Positions 44,524 through 53,507 of a stretch of 64,000 bases of DNA are shown one piece after another. The position numbers and the translations under genes are program-made. The stretch lies in assembly GCF_003001675.1 (NCBI RefSeq), contig NZ_PVYW01000003.1, forward strand, positions 1 through 64,000. The letters run 5' to 3'. Within the stretch, counting starts at the first letter, position 1, and every line of letters starts with the position of its first letter. Under the pieces are notes generated by a model, which did not search any database, had not been told where the DNA came from, and saw nothing but the letters and a program-made list of their open reading frames with translations. This stretch comes from Cohnella sp. SGD-V74 (GTDB lineage: Bacteria > Bacillota > Bacilli > Paenibacillales > Paenibacillaceae).

Positions 44524-44548
44524 GCCGTCCCACCGCCCGTTCGTTGGA

Positions 44549-45310
44549 TTAGATAGCCGGCATAACGTTGCCGCCGTTAACGGGAATGTAAGCGCCCGTA
44601 ATAAAGCTGGCCAGGTCGGACGCGAGGAAAGCGACCGCGTTGGCGATTTCCTGATCCGTGCCTCTCCGTCTTAACGGAACGGATTGCTCGTACGCTTCAT
44701 TGCGCTCGGTATGGTTCTCCCGATCTCTCTCGCTGATCGTCCAGCCCGGAGCCACTTGATTCGCCGTGATGCCGTGCTCGCCGATTTCCTTGGCCAGTAC
44801 GCGATAGATGCCGTCCATTCCCCGTTTGCCCGCTATGTACGCCGACTGCGTCGGAAAATTTTGCATCGCGCATTCCGTGTTGATGCCGACGAATCTGCCC
44901 CACTTCCGTTCGATCATGCCGGGCGCGAACGCCTTGGCCAAGTAGACGCTTTGCATGACGCAGGAGTCGAATTGGCTGGCGTAGTCCTCGGGAGCCTGTT
45001 CCAATATGCTTGTCCATTGATATTGGGCGACCGCATTGGCGACCACAATGTCGATCGGCGCGAGCTTGGCTTCAATCTCCTGCTTCATGCCGGCAATAGA
45101 CTGCCAATCGGTAATATCCGCCTTGACGATCGCTGATCTCACGCCCAAGCTTGTCAATTCCTCTTGCAGAGCCCGCGCCTGATTCTCGTTGCTGCGATAA
45201 TGAATCGCGACATTAGCGCCGCATTGCGCCAGAGTCTTCGCCATCACTCGTCCCAACTGTCCGGTCGCTCCGGTTACCAGCGCGGTTCGTTTGCCCAGAT
45301 CGATCTTCAT
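44549..45310 (-). CDS. Short-chain dehydrogenase/reductase (SDR)
   Basis: 253 residues of classical SDR. TALVTGATGQLGRVMAKTL is the NAD(P)-binding TGxxxGxG motif, VVANAVAQYQW replaces the usual NNAG, the active-site Tyr/Lys pair is SAYIAGKRG, and APGWT is the PG motif. The catalytic Ser position reads NTECAMQ, an unusual sequence, so activity may be altered. AAGGGGGA precedes ATG 45310; the frame opens at 45331. Substrate unknown. Confidence 0.87.
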   Translation of the reverse strand: MKIDLGKRTALVTGATGQLGRVMAKTLAQCGANVAIHYRSNENQARALQEELTSLGVRSAIVKADITDWQSIAGMKQEIEAKLAPIDIVVANAVAQYQWTSILEQAPEDYASQFDSCVMQSVYLAKAFAPGMIERKWGRFVGINTECAMQNFPTQSAYIAGKRGMDGIYRVLAKEIGEHGITANQVAPGWTISERDRENHTERNEAYEQSVPLRRRGTDQEIANAVAFLASDLASFITGAYIPVNGGNVMPAI

Positions 45311-45470
45311 CTGCTGTTCCCCCTTCGTCACTCCCCTTCATCATAGGCAACATCCAACGCGTTGACAACAACAAATAAATCGTTTTCTTTTCGTCCGGCA
45401 CGGCCTTCTGGACCCTTTGTTTCTTCGTGTCAAGAAAACGGAAGGCTTGAAGCATCGTACAAGAGAAAGC

Positions 45471-45510
45471 AGAAACCCGCCCCGAGGTTCAAGCCCCAAG
45501 GCGGGTTTCT
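45471..45510 (-). terminator. Terminator after the thioredoxin gene
   Basis: AGAAACCCGCC pairs with GGCGGGTTTCT; on the minus strand it is followed by GCTTTCTCTT. It closes the MerR-thioredoxin operon. Confidence 0.75.
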
Positions 45511-45557
45511 GTCCCATTCATCTTCCGCGTTCTCGCAGCTGCGCAAGAGCAGCTTGT

Positions 45558-45869
45558 TCAAACATATTTCTCAAGCAAATTTTCGTACGCCGATTTCGGT
45601 CTGAGGCCGACCAGCTTCTCGACCGGTTCTCCATCGCGAAACAGCATCACCGTCGGCATCGACATGACGCCGTACTTGGCGGCCGTCTCCGGGGATTCGT
45701 CGCAATCCACTTCCAGCACGGCCACTCGTTCCTTATACTCGGCCCCGATCTCGATCATGATCGGCTTAAGCGTCTTGCAGGGCGGGCACCAGGCCGCACC
45801 GAAATCGACGAGCGCCAATCCATGGCTCGCAAGGCTCTCCGCCAAGCTTGCATCGTTAACTCGAATCAT
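45558..45869 (-). CDS. Thioredoxin
   Basis: 103 residues. The active site is WCPPC (GAAWCPPCKTLKPIM) instead of the common WCGPC; the cis-Pro is in GVMSMPTVMLF. Such CPPC thioredoxins are frequent accessory forms with altered redox potential. The start ATG is inside the stop of the upstream MerR gene (ATGA), so the two proteins are made together. Whether its job is disulfide reduction of the MerR partner is only an inference. Confidence 0.92.
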   Translation of the reverse strand: MIRVNDASLAESLASHGLALVDFGAAWCPPCKTLKPIMIEIGAEYKERVAVLEVDCDESPETAAKYGVMSMPTVMLFRDGEPVEKLVGLRPKSAYENLLEKYV

Positions 45870-46246
45870 CTTTCAGATTTCCCTCCTTTCGCTTGCTCGT
45901 TTTGTTCCCGGATCGACCGAATGCGGTCCGTAAGGTTGGCGCGAATCTGGCTCAGCTCGACAAGCTGCGCGTCGATTTCCCGCAGTTTGCTTTCGTACAA
46001 CGGAAGCACTTCCCGACAGAACGCCTCCTCATTTTTAAGCACACAATGAAGAAAGCTCGCAATCTGCTCCGTCGTCAGCCCCAAAGCCAAATAAAGCCGA
46101 ATCGTGCGCACCTGCTCCACGGCGAGATCCGAGTATTCCCGGTAACCGTTGCTCCCTCGGACCGAGGTCAACAGCTTTTGCTTCTCGTAGTACCGGAGCG
46201 AACGTACGCTGACCCCGGTCTGGGCCGACAATTCGCCGATTTGCAT
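45866..46246 (-). CDS. MerR-family regulator co-transcribed with thioredoxin
   Basis: 126 residues. The winged helix IGELSAQTGVSVRSLRYYEK and GYREYSDLAVEQV is followed by the dimerisation coiled coil (about 75-125). Two Cys lie in FLHCVLKNEEAFCREVL, ten residues apart, near the start of the coiled coil, where they might form a redox or metal switch. GGAGGAG precedes ATG 46246. The promoter has the 20-base spacer and central palindrome expected for MerR-type autoregulation. Confidence 0.88.
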   Translation of the reverse strand: MQIGELSAQTGVSVRSLRYYEKQKLLTSVRGSNGYREYSDLAVEQVRTIRLYLALGLTTEQIASFLHCVLKNEEAFCREVLPLYESKLREIDAQLVELSQIRANLTDRIRSIREQNEQAKGGKSER

Positions 46247-46279
46247 GGCAGCTCCTCCCTTGACGGTCGATTCCAAACA

Positions 46280-46311
46280 AGCATAAACCCTGACATCAAT
46301 GTCAGGGTCAA
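46280..46311 (-). promoter_or_regulatory. MerR-type promoter with 20-base spacer and palindrome
   Basis: On the minus strand TTGACC (46306-46311), a 20-base spacer, TATGCT (46280-46285). The spacer is filled by the perfect palindrome ACCCTGACAT ... ATGTCAGGGT (46287-46308). Confidence 0.8.
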
Positions 46312-46318
46312 GGGAATT

Positions 46319-47635
46319 TTAATCCCGTTCGTAGATCGATCCGGAGCGGCTGGCGAAGAACTCGGCGTACACCTTCTCCGCGTAAGCGTCCGTCATGCCG
46401 GAGATATAGTCGGCGGCAAGCCGTTCCCACGGCCATTTCGCTTTCTGCGCCTCGTAGCTCTCCAGCCAGTCCCGGGGAACGATCAGACGACCTGTCTCGT
46501 AGGTTTTGAAGCTTCCCCACAGCCGTTCTATCATGACCTCGCTGCGCTTATGCAGCCGCTGTACGCGAAAATCCTTGATCAAGGTCACCCAGGCGAGCTT
46601 CTTCAAAATTTCCATCGTCCGCTGCAGCTCCCAATCCCGCTGTCCGTCGCGAACGAACGTCACCATTTTCCACCCGCTCGACGGCTCGTCGATAATACCG
46701 ACCTCGCTGGCGAACTTGCGTACCCAGCGGGCCTTCATTTCCCGGCGGGTGCGCGAAGGCTCGCGATCGCATTCCAGGTAGATTTGCGCCCACTGCTCGT
46801 AGAAGTCGATCAGCACGCGCTTGACCATCGACTCCTGATCGACGCCCTGCCAGTTCGCCGCGGAGTAATTCGGATCTTCCGTGATTTCCTGCAGCACGTG
46901 CGCAACGACGCGATCGTCCTCGAAGAAGGCGCGGTCCATCAAAATTTTCCCGGCGCGAATGCCGTCCTCCAAGTCGTGCGTCGAATAAGCGATATCGTCG
47001 CACAAGTCCATCAACTGCGCTTCCAGCGTTGCGCAGCCTTTCGGCATTCCCCACGTATCCCGAAGGAATCCGATGCCTTCCCACTCCGTGCTGTAGACCC
47101 CTTTATGCCTGTCGGGATCGTCGATGCAGTACGGATATTTGTTGATCGCCAACAGCACCGCCGCCGTCAGATCCAATCCGCTGTCGCTGCCCGCCCGCTT
47201 CTCCAGAAACATGAGAATGCGGAAGTTCTGCGCGTTGCCCTCGTACTTCAGCCCGTGCTCGTCGCGAAGAAGGCGGTCCAGCACCTCTTCTCCCTTGTGC
47301 CCGAACGGCGGGTGGCCGAGATCGTGGGCGAGCGAAGCGCACTCGACGACCTCGGGATCGATCGTCAGGCCCGGATGTTCCTTCAGCGCCAGGAACGGAT
47401 ACAGCTTGCTGAGCCGTCTGGCCACTTCCCTGGCGATCTGGGACACCTCCAGCGAATGGGTCAGCCGCGTCCGGTAGTAGTCTCCCGAACCGGCTCCGAA
47501 TACCTGCGACTTGCCCTGCAGCCTGCGGAAAGCCGGCGACTGGATCAGCCTCGCGTAATCCTTCTCGAACTCGTCTCGGTCATCGCCGGAATGGACGTTC
47601 TCCGTATCGTACAATCTCATCTTTCTGACGTTCAT
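46319..47635 (-). CDS. dGTPase-like HD phosphohydrolase
   Basis: 438 residues. The opening (YDTENVHSGDDRDEFEKDYA, then SPAFRRLQGKSQV) is dGTPase-like. The HD metal site comes from TRLTHSLEVSQIA (about 57), LAHDLGHPPFGHKGEE (about 103) and DDIAYSTHDLED (about 215). It hydrolyses a deoxynucleoside triphosphate to the nucleoside plus triphosphate in this family; nucleotide preference is not predictable. AAGGAGG precedes ATG 47635; 28 bases after the secA2 stop, so probably co-transcribed with it. Confidence 0.88.
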   Translation of the reverse strand: MNVRKMRLYDTENVHSGDDRDEFEKDYARLIQSPAFRRLQGKSQVFGAGSGDYYRTRLTHSLEVSQIAREVARRLSKLYPFLALKEHPGLTIDPEVVECASLAHDLGHPPFGHKGEEVLDRLLRDEHGLKYEGNAQNFRILMFLEKRAGSDSGLDLTAAVLLAINKYPYCIDDPDRHKGVYSTEWEGIGFLRDTWGMPKGCATLEAQLMDLCDDIAYSTHDLEDGIRAGKILMDRAFFEDDRVVAHVLQEITEDPNYSAANWQGVDQESMVKRVLIDFYEQWAQIYLECDREPSRTRREMKARWVRKFASEVGIIDEPSSGWKMVTFVRDGQRDWELQRTMEILKKLAWVTLIKDFRVQRLHKRSEVMIERLWGSFKTYETGRLIVPRDWLESYEAQKAKWPWERLAADYISGMTDAYAEKVYAEFFASRSGSIYERD

Positions 47636-47663
47636 GCGATGACCTCCTTGCACACAGTTTCAC

Positions 47664-49895
47664 TCAGAAGTTGAAAATGCTCGTCTTTTTCTCCATAAAC
47701 TGATCCTGAATCAAATAAGTCCACGTTCGCGAAGGCGGCTTGAACCCCATCCGTTCCCATTCCGCGCGATCGCCGGAATCGGTTGCGCCCAGCCTGCCGA
47801 GCGCCCTGGCCGTCTCCTTCTCCAGTTTATCCGGAAGCTGCTCGAAGGCGTGAATGATCCGATGATGAAATTCGTCGACGGGATTGCGGTTCGCCAGGCT
47901 CTCCAGATGAATGCCCTCGCGAATGTAAGAGACGTAGGCGAGATGATCGGCCCATGCCTTGTCCATGAAATACAGGCGGATATGCTTCTCGCGCTCGCTC
48001 ATGCCGCTTCGATCGCGCAGCACCGCTTCGCGCTGGTCGTGATGAATGCGCCGCTGCTCCTCCACCATGTCCGAGTATTTGTTAAGCGTCTTGCGCATCT
48101 CGAAATTTTGGCCCATCACGACGCGCTGGATATGATCCATCTTCTTGCTGAACACCGAAGCCGACAGTTCCTCGTCCTGCTTCCCGGTCCGATAAGCGGC
48201 CGGAATCGCCTTCTCAATGCCGAAGCGGTTGATCAGCTCGTCCTCCAGACAGACGTAGAACCGGGAAGAGCCGGGATCTCCCTGTCTGCCCGCGCGGCCT
48301 CTCAGCTGGTTGTCGATGCGCGCGCTCTCGTTCATGTGCGTGCCGATGACGTACAAGCCGCCGAGCTCGGCCACCGCTTCCGCTTGCGCGGCGTCGTCCG
48401 CGCCGAGACGGATGTCGACGCCGCGTCCGGCCATGTTCGTGGATACCGTCACCGCGCCCAGCTCTCCCGCGCGCGCGATAATCTCGGCTTCCTTCTCATC
48501 GTTTTTGGCGTTCAGCACGTGGCAGGCGACGTTCGCCTTGCCAAGCTCCTCCGCCAGCTGATCCGACTCCTCGACGCTGCTCGTGCCGATCAGAATCGGC
48601 CGCTCCGTTGCGTGCACTTCCGCGATCTCTTTCACGAGCGCTTTGAGCTTCGCTTCCTTGTGCGTATAGATGCGGCTCTCGTGATCAATGCGGATGCGCG
48701 GCCGGTTAGGCGAAATCTGCACGACGCTCAGCCCGTACGTCTCCTCGAATTCTTCCGCGGAGTCCTGGGCCGTCGCCGTCATGCCGCTGATTTTCGGATA
48801 CAGGCTGAGCAGATGCTGCAGCGTGATCGTGCCGAGAATTTTGCCGGACGACTTCGTCTCGATCCCTTCCTTGGCCTCGACGGCGGCCTGCAAGCCATCC
48901 GGCCAATGACGGTTCTGGGCCACGCGCCCGGTGTACGGATCGATAATCTCCAGCTTGCCGTCCCGAATGACGTAATCGACGTCCCTCTTAAGCAGCGATT
49001 CCGCATGCAATGCACAATTTAATGACGTTAATAAATTGCTGTTGTGCGCTTCGTACAAATTGCCCGTGCCGAGCCGTTTCTCCGCCTTCTCCGAGCCCGA
49101 CTCCGTCAGGAAGACGTTGCGCTTGTTCTCGTCGAAGTCGTAATCCTCGCCCAGTACCAGCTCCTTCGCCAGCTTCGCCATTCGTCCGCCGTCGCTGCCT
49201 CCGGAAGCGACTTCGCCGGCGATCACCAGAGGCACGCGCGCTTCGTCGATCAGCAGCGAGTCCGCTTCGTCGACGATCGCGTAGTGGAACGGACGATGCA
49301 CGATGTCGCTCTCCGTCATCGCGATCGTATCCCGCAAGTAGTCGAAGCCGGCCTGCTTGGCCGTGACGTAAGTAATGTCCGCCGCGTAAGCCTGCTGGCG
49401 CTCTTCCGTCGTCATATCCTCTTTGACCGACGCAACCGTAAGCCCCAGATAACGATAGATCGGTCCCATCCATTGCGCGTCGCGACCGGCCAAATAATCG
49501 TTGAACGTCAGCACGTGGACGCCTTTGCCCTGCAGCGCGTTAAGATAGGCGGGCATGACCGCCGCGAGCGTCTTGCCTTCCCCCGTCTGCATCTCGACCA
49601 TGTTGCCGTCGTGCAGAGCGGCCCCCGCCATGACCTGCACGTCGTAGGGACGCATGCCGAGCACGCGGCTTGCCGCTTCCCCGGCGATGGCGAACGCTTC
49701 GACCATGACGTCGTCCAGCGAAGAGCCCGCCCGGACTCTCTCCTTCAGCTTCGCCGACTCGGCCTTCAGCCGGCCGTCGTCCCACCCCGTCAAATCCCGC
49801 TCGGAGATCGCCGTCAGCTTGTCCGCGTACGCTTTAAGTTTATGTTGAACGAACCGGTTTTTGACTTTCTGTATGAGCCTGCTGGCAAAATTCAT
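47664..49895 (-). CDS. secA2: Accessory Sec translocase ATPase SecA2
   Basis: 743 residues, shorter than the essential SecA (about 835). Walker A MQTGEGKTLAAV (102-113), DEAD-type VDEADSLLIDEARVPL, the SecA signature segment VTVSTNMAGRGVDIRLG and the helical scaffold are present. The C-terminal Zn-binding SEC-C tail is missing; the protein ends KKTSIFNF. These are features of SecA2-like accessory ATPases that export selected surface proteins. No SecY2 or Asp genes are adjacent, so it would use the main SecYEG. AAGGGA 8 bases before ATG 49895 decides the start. The SLH surface protein 3.6 kb away is a conceivable client. Confidence 0.88.
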   Translation of the reverse strand: MNFASRLIQKVKNRFVQHKLKAYADKLTAISERDLTGWDDGRLKAESAKLKERVRAGSSLDDVMVEAFAIAGEAASRVLGMRPYDVQVMAGAALHDGNMVEMQTGEGKTLAAVMPAYLNALQGKGVHVLTFNDYLAGRDAQWMGPIYRYLGLTVASVKEDMTTEERQQAYAADITYVTAKQAGFDYLRDTIAMTESDIVHRPFHYAIVDEADSLLIDEARVPLVIAGEVASGGSDGGRMAKLAKELVLGEDYDFDENKRNVFLTESGSEKAEKRLGTGNLYEAHNSNLLTSLNCALHAESLLKRDVDYVIRDGKLEIIDPYTGRVAQNRHWPDGLQAAVEAKEGIETKSSGKILGTITLQHLLSLYPKISGMTATAQDSAEEFEETYGLSVVQISPNRPRIRIDHESRIYTHKEAKLKALVKEIAEVHATERPILIGTSSVEESDQLAEELGKANVACHVLNAKNDEKEAEIIARAGELGAVTVSTNMAGRGVDIRLGADDAAQAEAVAELGGLYVIGTHMNESARIDNQLRGRAGRQGDPGSSRFYVCLEDELINRFGIEKAIPAAYRTGKQDEELSASVFSKKMDHIQRVVMGQNFEMRKTLNKYSDMVEEQRRIHHDQREAVLRDRSGMSEREKHIRLYFMDKAWADHLAYVSYIREGIHLESLANRNPVDEFHHRIIHAFEQLPDKLEKETARALGRLGATDSGDRAEWERMGFKPPSRTWTYLIQDQFMEKKTSIFNF

Positions 49896-49998
49896 CGAAA
49901 CAATCCCTTCCGACAATATTCGTTCCTGTTCCTATTATAGGGTCATCCCGGGCGAAATCCTAGCGATCGTTCCGGTAAAGCGCCGAACTCTCGTTCCA

Positions 49999-50049
49999 GG
50001 GCGTGTATGCAACCTCCGAGGATAGCAGATCTTGCCGAATACACGCCCT
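49999..50049. repeat. Dispersed GGGCGTG...CACGCCC hairpin repeat, copy 2
   Basis: GGGCGTGTAT (49999-50008) pairs with ATACACGCCC (50039-50048). The interior GCAACCTCCGAGGATAGCAG, AT-TTGCCGAAT matches copy 1 at 18382. A further GGGCGTGT follows at 50051 and runs to the stop codon of the SgrR-like gene. As RNA it is a stable hairpin at a gene 3' end. Confidence 0.85.
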
Positions 50050-50058
50050 AGGGCGTGT

Positions 50059-51852
50059 TTAATCGCATTTTTCCAGCCAGATGTCCTTGAAGTCGATCCA
50101 GCCCAGCGAATTCAGGCCGACGCCCTTGACCGTAGGATGAATATACGTATTCAGCTTCTTGTGGAGCACGAACGTCACATGCGCTTCCTCCCGCAGCCTG
50201 TCTTCGATGGCGTCCAGCAGCTTCCGGCGTTCGGCAGGATCGGAGATGGCCAGCGTCTTGTCGATCTCTCCCCTCACCCACTTGCGAATGTCCGGGTGAA
50301 GATGCTCCTTCAGAAAATTGCCGGCTTGCTCGTAGTTTTCGATCTCGCACACGTCCTCCACGGCGAACACGAGGCAGAACAGCAGCGCGTCCGCGCTCGG
50401 CAGGACGCCTTCCTTGCGAACGGAGCAATGCGTCGTGAAATGGAGCTTGACGTTAACGCCGAACTCCGCGCAGCGCCGCTCGATCCACTGCGCGTCCGGA
50501 GCGTTGGACCCGTAGGTGGAGATAACGATCTCCTCTCCGTTATAGCCGGACTTGAGCAGCAGTCGTCTTGCCTCCTGTTCGTCCAGCTCTTCGTTCAGAT
50601 AAGGCGTCTGCAGCGTCGGCCTGAAGCCCCGCGCTGGATAAATCCGATCCTCCCCCAGATCGCGGATCATCTGCTTGCGATTAAGGAAGAGGCCGAGCGC
50701 CCTGCGAAAATCCTCCGATTGCTGCGGGCCGTCCTTGCCCAGGTTCCATGTCATCAGCATGCTTCCCCGGCACAGCGCCTCGATCTTGTCCCAGCTGTCG
50801 TTCTGCCGGCGGTCGTAGAACTTCTTGCCGTGCAGCAGCTGACGCCATTCGGCGTTCTCCGACAGCTTCGCCGTTTCCTTGGGCATGAACGCGATAACGA
50901 CGCGATCCAGATGGGCCCGGCCGCGGTAATACTCCCGATGAGCGGTCAGCTCGCAATGATCCTCCGTCAAGCTCGACACGCGGAACGGCCCGGTGCCGAC
51001 CGGCTTGCTCCAGAACGACTCGCTGTCTGCTTCTCTCGGCAGAATCGACATTCCGTTCGCGCTGGCGAACTTGGGAAAAATCGCGTTCGGCTGGTTCAGC
51101 CGCACGCGCACCCCGCGAGTGCCGACGCAGACGACGTCCTTCATCGTTCTCACCATCCAGCTCGACGGCTGGTTTCCGCGCAGCCTCTCAAGCGTAAAGC
51201 GCACGTCCTCCGCCTGCAGCTCTCTCCCGTGGTGGAAACGGACGCCCTTGCGCAAATAGAACGTCCATTCCGTCGCATCCGCATTGGACTCCCAGTAGTG
51301 CGCCAGCCCGGGCATCAGCACGCCGGTGGAAGCGTCGTATTCGACCAGCCGGTCGTACACCTGCCTCATCATGTGCGCGTCGAACGAGAAGTAGACCTGC
51401 TTCGGGTCCAGCGTCAGAATCGGCTCGAACATCGGGAACTTGAGCGTATCCGCCACTTCATCCCCATGGGCCGGTTCGGACTGATAGCCGAATTGATCGT
51501 TGAGCCACAAAATAAAGCGGTCGACCGTCGCGGGCTCCGCGCCGAATTCGTGCAGCAGCTCGAACGCTTGCTTGTACTCCCCTTTGTGCGCCATCTCCTG
51601 TGCCTTGTCGACGAGAAAAGGCTCCTTCTCGGCCAAGAAGACGATCCGCGAGACGTTGCCGCGCCCTCTTCCCGCATGCCACTCGATCAAGCGCTCCTCG
51701 ACCAGCCTGCGGATGATGATCTTCGCGTTGCGCGGCGTGCAATACAGCGCGCCGGACACCTCTTCGGCCGTCGCTTCGATTTCCTGGCCGACAATCGCCC
51801 GGTTTCCGAAATAGTTTAATAGCATTAAATATTTTTCCGCCGATATCGACAT
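50059..51852 (-). CDS. SgrR-like regulator fused to a family-5 solute-binding domain
   Basis: 597 residues, no signal peptide. An N-terminal SgrR winged helix (about 1-115; VSGALYCTPRNAKIIIRRLV, EWHAGRGRGNVSRIVFL) is joined to an OppA/SBP_bac_5-like domain (about 150-597; VYDRLVEYDASTGVLMPGLA, WTFYLRKGVRFHHGRELQAE). In enteric SgrR this arrangement lets a transporter-like domain sense a small molecule in the cytosol and control transcription. The ligand and target here are unknown; no sugar-phosphate stress genes lie nearby. GGAGG 7 bases before the ATG. Its end abuts the hairpin repeat. Confidence 0.85.
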   Translation of the reverse strand: MSISAEKYLMLLNYFGNRAIVGQEIEATAEEVSGALYCTPRNAKIIIRRLVEERLIEWHAGRGRGNVSRIVFLAEKEPFLVDKAQEMAHKGEYKQAFELLHEFGAEPATVDRFILWLNDQFGYQSEPAHGDEVADTLKFPMFEPILTLDPKQVYFSFDAHMMRQVYDRLVEYDASTGVLMPGLAHYWESNADATEWTFYLRKGVRFHHGRELQAEDVRFTLERLRGNQPSSWMVRTMKDVVCVGTRGVRVRLNQPNAIFPKFASANGMSILPREADSESFWSKPVGTGPFRVSSLTEDHCELTAHREYYRGRAHLDRVVIAFMPKETAKLSENAEWRQLLHGKKFYDRRQNDSWDKIEALCRGSMLMTWNLGKDGPQQSEDFRRALGLFLNRKQMIRDLGEDRIYPARGFRPTLQTPYLNEELDEQEARRLLLKSGYNGEEIVISTYGSNAPDAQWIERRCAEFGVNVKLHFTTHCSVRKEGVLPSADALLFCLVFAVEDVCEIENYEQAGNFLKEHLHPDIRKWVRGEIDKTLAISDPAERRKLLDAIEDRLREEAHVTFVLHKKLNTYIHPTVKGVGLNSLGWIDFKDIWLEKCD

Positions 51853-52108
51853 AATCCGCCTCCTTCATTCCGAAAAGGGGAAAAGAATGGATCTACCCGT
51901 TCAAGAACATTCCTCTTTTAACTTCAGAATAAAGAAAGAGAGCCGGGATAGCAATCTTAATCTGTCTCCTCGCTGAGGACCATAAACCAGAAATGACGGC
52001 GGGGTTGGTGGTATTCCTCCCTCCAGCACCGCCATTTTTTCAATTTCGCCGCTCCATCCCCGGCGCGGTTCGTTGACGCAGTACGCGCAGACGACGATCG
52101 GTCCCGAT

Positions 52109-52798
52109 CTATCGAATATACACGCCGCCGAAAGGGAGAAGCTCCCTTAACGTTCTCCTGACGATGCTGTCCTTGTGCAGCTGGTCTTCCAGATGGCCGT
52201 CTCGAAAACCCGTCTGCATCAGGATCGGCCCGGTTCCTGTCATTTCCCACTGCACGTTCATATGCTGGGTAGCCAGCTGATTGCCGTACACGGACAGCTT
52301 GATGTTCGCGTCCTCCGGATAGGCGACGAGAGAGCCTGCCTCTACGTACAGCGGAACTTCCGGGTCCAACTGCAGCGTCGCGATCGAACCGGAGGACAGC
52401 AAGCCGATCCGCCCCGGCCCCGTAAAGCGCATGCGCACCCACTCCCGCGTAATCCAGGCGTTCTTGAACGTCTGCACTCTGCTCTTCATCGCCATCCCGT
52501 CCGTATAAAACAGCACGTGCCGAAAATCGAACAGCAGGTTGCTGTCTTCCGGAATGTCTGCCGCCTCCAGCATGCAGTTCGGGGGCATGCCGAGAACCAG
52601 ATGCGCCGGACCGCGAAGAAGCGAACGGATCAACTTGCGCTTGCGGTACATCCCCGACAGATCCATGAACCGGTCCTCCCGGTGCCGAGGGTTTCCCTGG
52701 AAAGCCAGCAGCGCTTTCGGATGCAGCAGATGCAGCGCGTCCTCCCCTTCGAGTTCGATCCTCACATGGCCTGTATTCGGAGGCGTCTCCATCCGCAT
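52109..52798 (-). CDS. AIM24-family protein
   Basis: 229 residues. The beta-rich AIM24/TIGR00266 pattern is visible late in the sequence: LYVEAGSLVAYPEDANIKLS, QWEMTGTGPILMQTGF. The family is widespread in bacteria and yeast mitochondria; its molecular function is uncertain. It begins 1 base after the stop of the coiled-coil gene, so they are an operon. The gap 51853-52108 beyond it shows no supported gene. Confidence 0.75.
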   Translation of the reverse strand: MRMETPPNTGHVRIELEGEDALHLLHPKALLAFQGNPRHREDRFMDLSGMYRKRKLIRSLLRGPAHLVLGMPPNCMLEAADIPEDSNLLFDFRHVLFYTDGMAMKSRVQTFKNAWITREWVRMRFTGPGRIGLLSSGSIATLQLDPEVPLYVEAGSLVAYPEDANIKLSVYGNQLATQHMNVQWEMTGTGPILMQTGFRDGHLEDQLHKDSIVRRTLRELLPFGGVYIR

Positions 52799-52799
52799 G

Positions 52800-53279
52800 T
52801 CAGATTCCTCCGTCCGTTCGTTTTCTGCTGCGCCATACCGAATACCGCCACAAGCGGATCGACAGCACGTACCCGGCGACCAGCGCGACGGCCGCCGCGA
52901 TCGCCGTTATCCATTTGCGGTAGGTCGCCTGCTTGTCCGCTTTGTCTTGTTCCAACTGCTCCAGCCTGTCCGTCAGCAGCATGTTTTGCGCCCGCAGCTC
53001 CTCGTTCTGCTGCCGGTACAGTTCGTTCTCCTCCCGCATTCTTTGCTGCTGCGCAGCATACGACTCCAGCGAGCTTTCGGCTTCCGTCAGCTTCTGCCGC
53101 TGCTCCTCCAGCGTGCGGGCCGTCTCCTCGTACTGCTCGCGAAGCTCGTCCACCTTGTCCGGAGCGTTATAGATGTCCCGGATCCGATCCAGCATGTTCG
53201 CATCCGCCGGAAGCGGCCACGATACGAACAGGAGCAGCGCCAGAACGGACCGGATGAGCGTCGGTTTGCGTTGTCCCAT
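52800..53279 (-). CDS. Exported coiled-coil protein with C-terminal membrane helix
   Basis: 159 residues. A signal peptide or N-terminal anchor (LIRSVLALLLFVSWPLP) is followed by a coiled coil of about 85 residues rich in E, Q, R and L (about 40-125), then a membrane helix (ITAIAAAVALVAGYVLSI) and a basic tail RSRKRTDGGI. This orientation puts the coiled coil outside and the tail inside. I recognise no family. GGAGGAGAAGAG precedes the ATG. Coupled to the AIM24 gene. Confidence 0.7.
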   Translation of the reverse strand: MGQRKPTLIRSVLALLLFVSWPLPADANMLDRIRDIYNAPDKVDELREQYEETARTLEEQRQKLTEAESSLESYAAQQQRMREENELYRQQNEELRAQNMLLTDRLEQLEQDKADKQATYRKWITAIAAAVALVAGYVLSIRLWRYSVWRSRKRTDGGI

Positions 53280-53400
53280 CTCTTCTCCTCCTCTGCCGAC
53301 TCTATCTTTTCGCAGATTTCGACGTTTCTCGATATTTTCCTACTATATCATATGACGGAGCAGCCCGGAGATTGGTTTCAGCAAGTCATCGGAGGAGTAG

Positions 53401-53450
53401 AAAAAAGAATTGTCCGATAAGCCGCCGTGTGGATGACTTATCGAACAATC
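53401..53450 (-). terminator. Terminator after the SLH/GLUG gene
   Basis: On the minus strand TTGTTCGATAAG pairs with CTTATCGGACAA, followed by TTCTTTTTT. Confidence 0.85.
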
Positions 53451-53507
53451 CTTATGCCCAGTGCTTGTATAGGTTATGCTGCTTCATCGGGAAGGCCCGT
53501 CGGGCCG

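Noticed and set aside
51901..52108. Possible short gene after the AIM24 gene (frame with CAYC and PPTPPSFLVYGP)
   Set aside because: No start codon or ribosome-binding site could be found; the frame enters from within AIM24. It may be a remnant.
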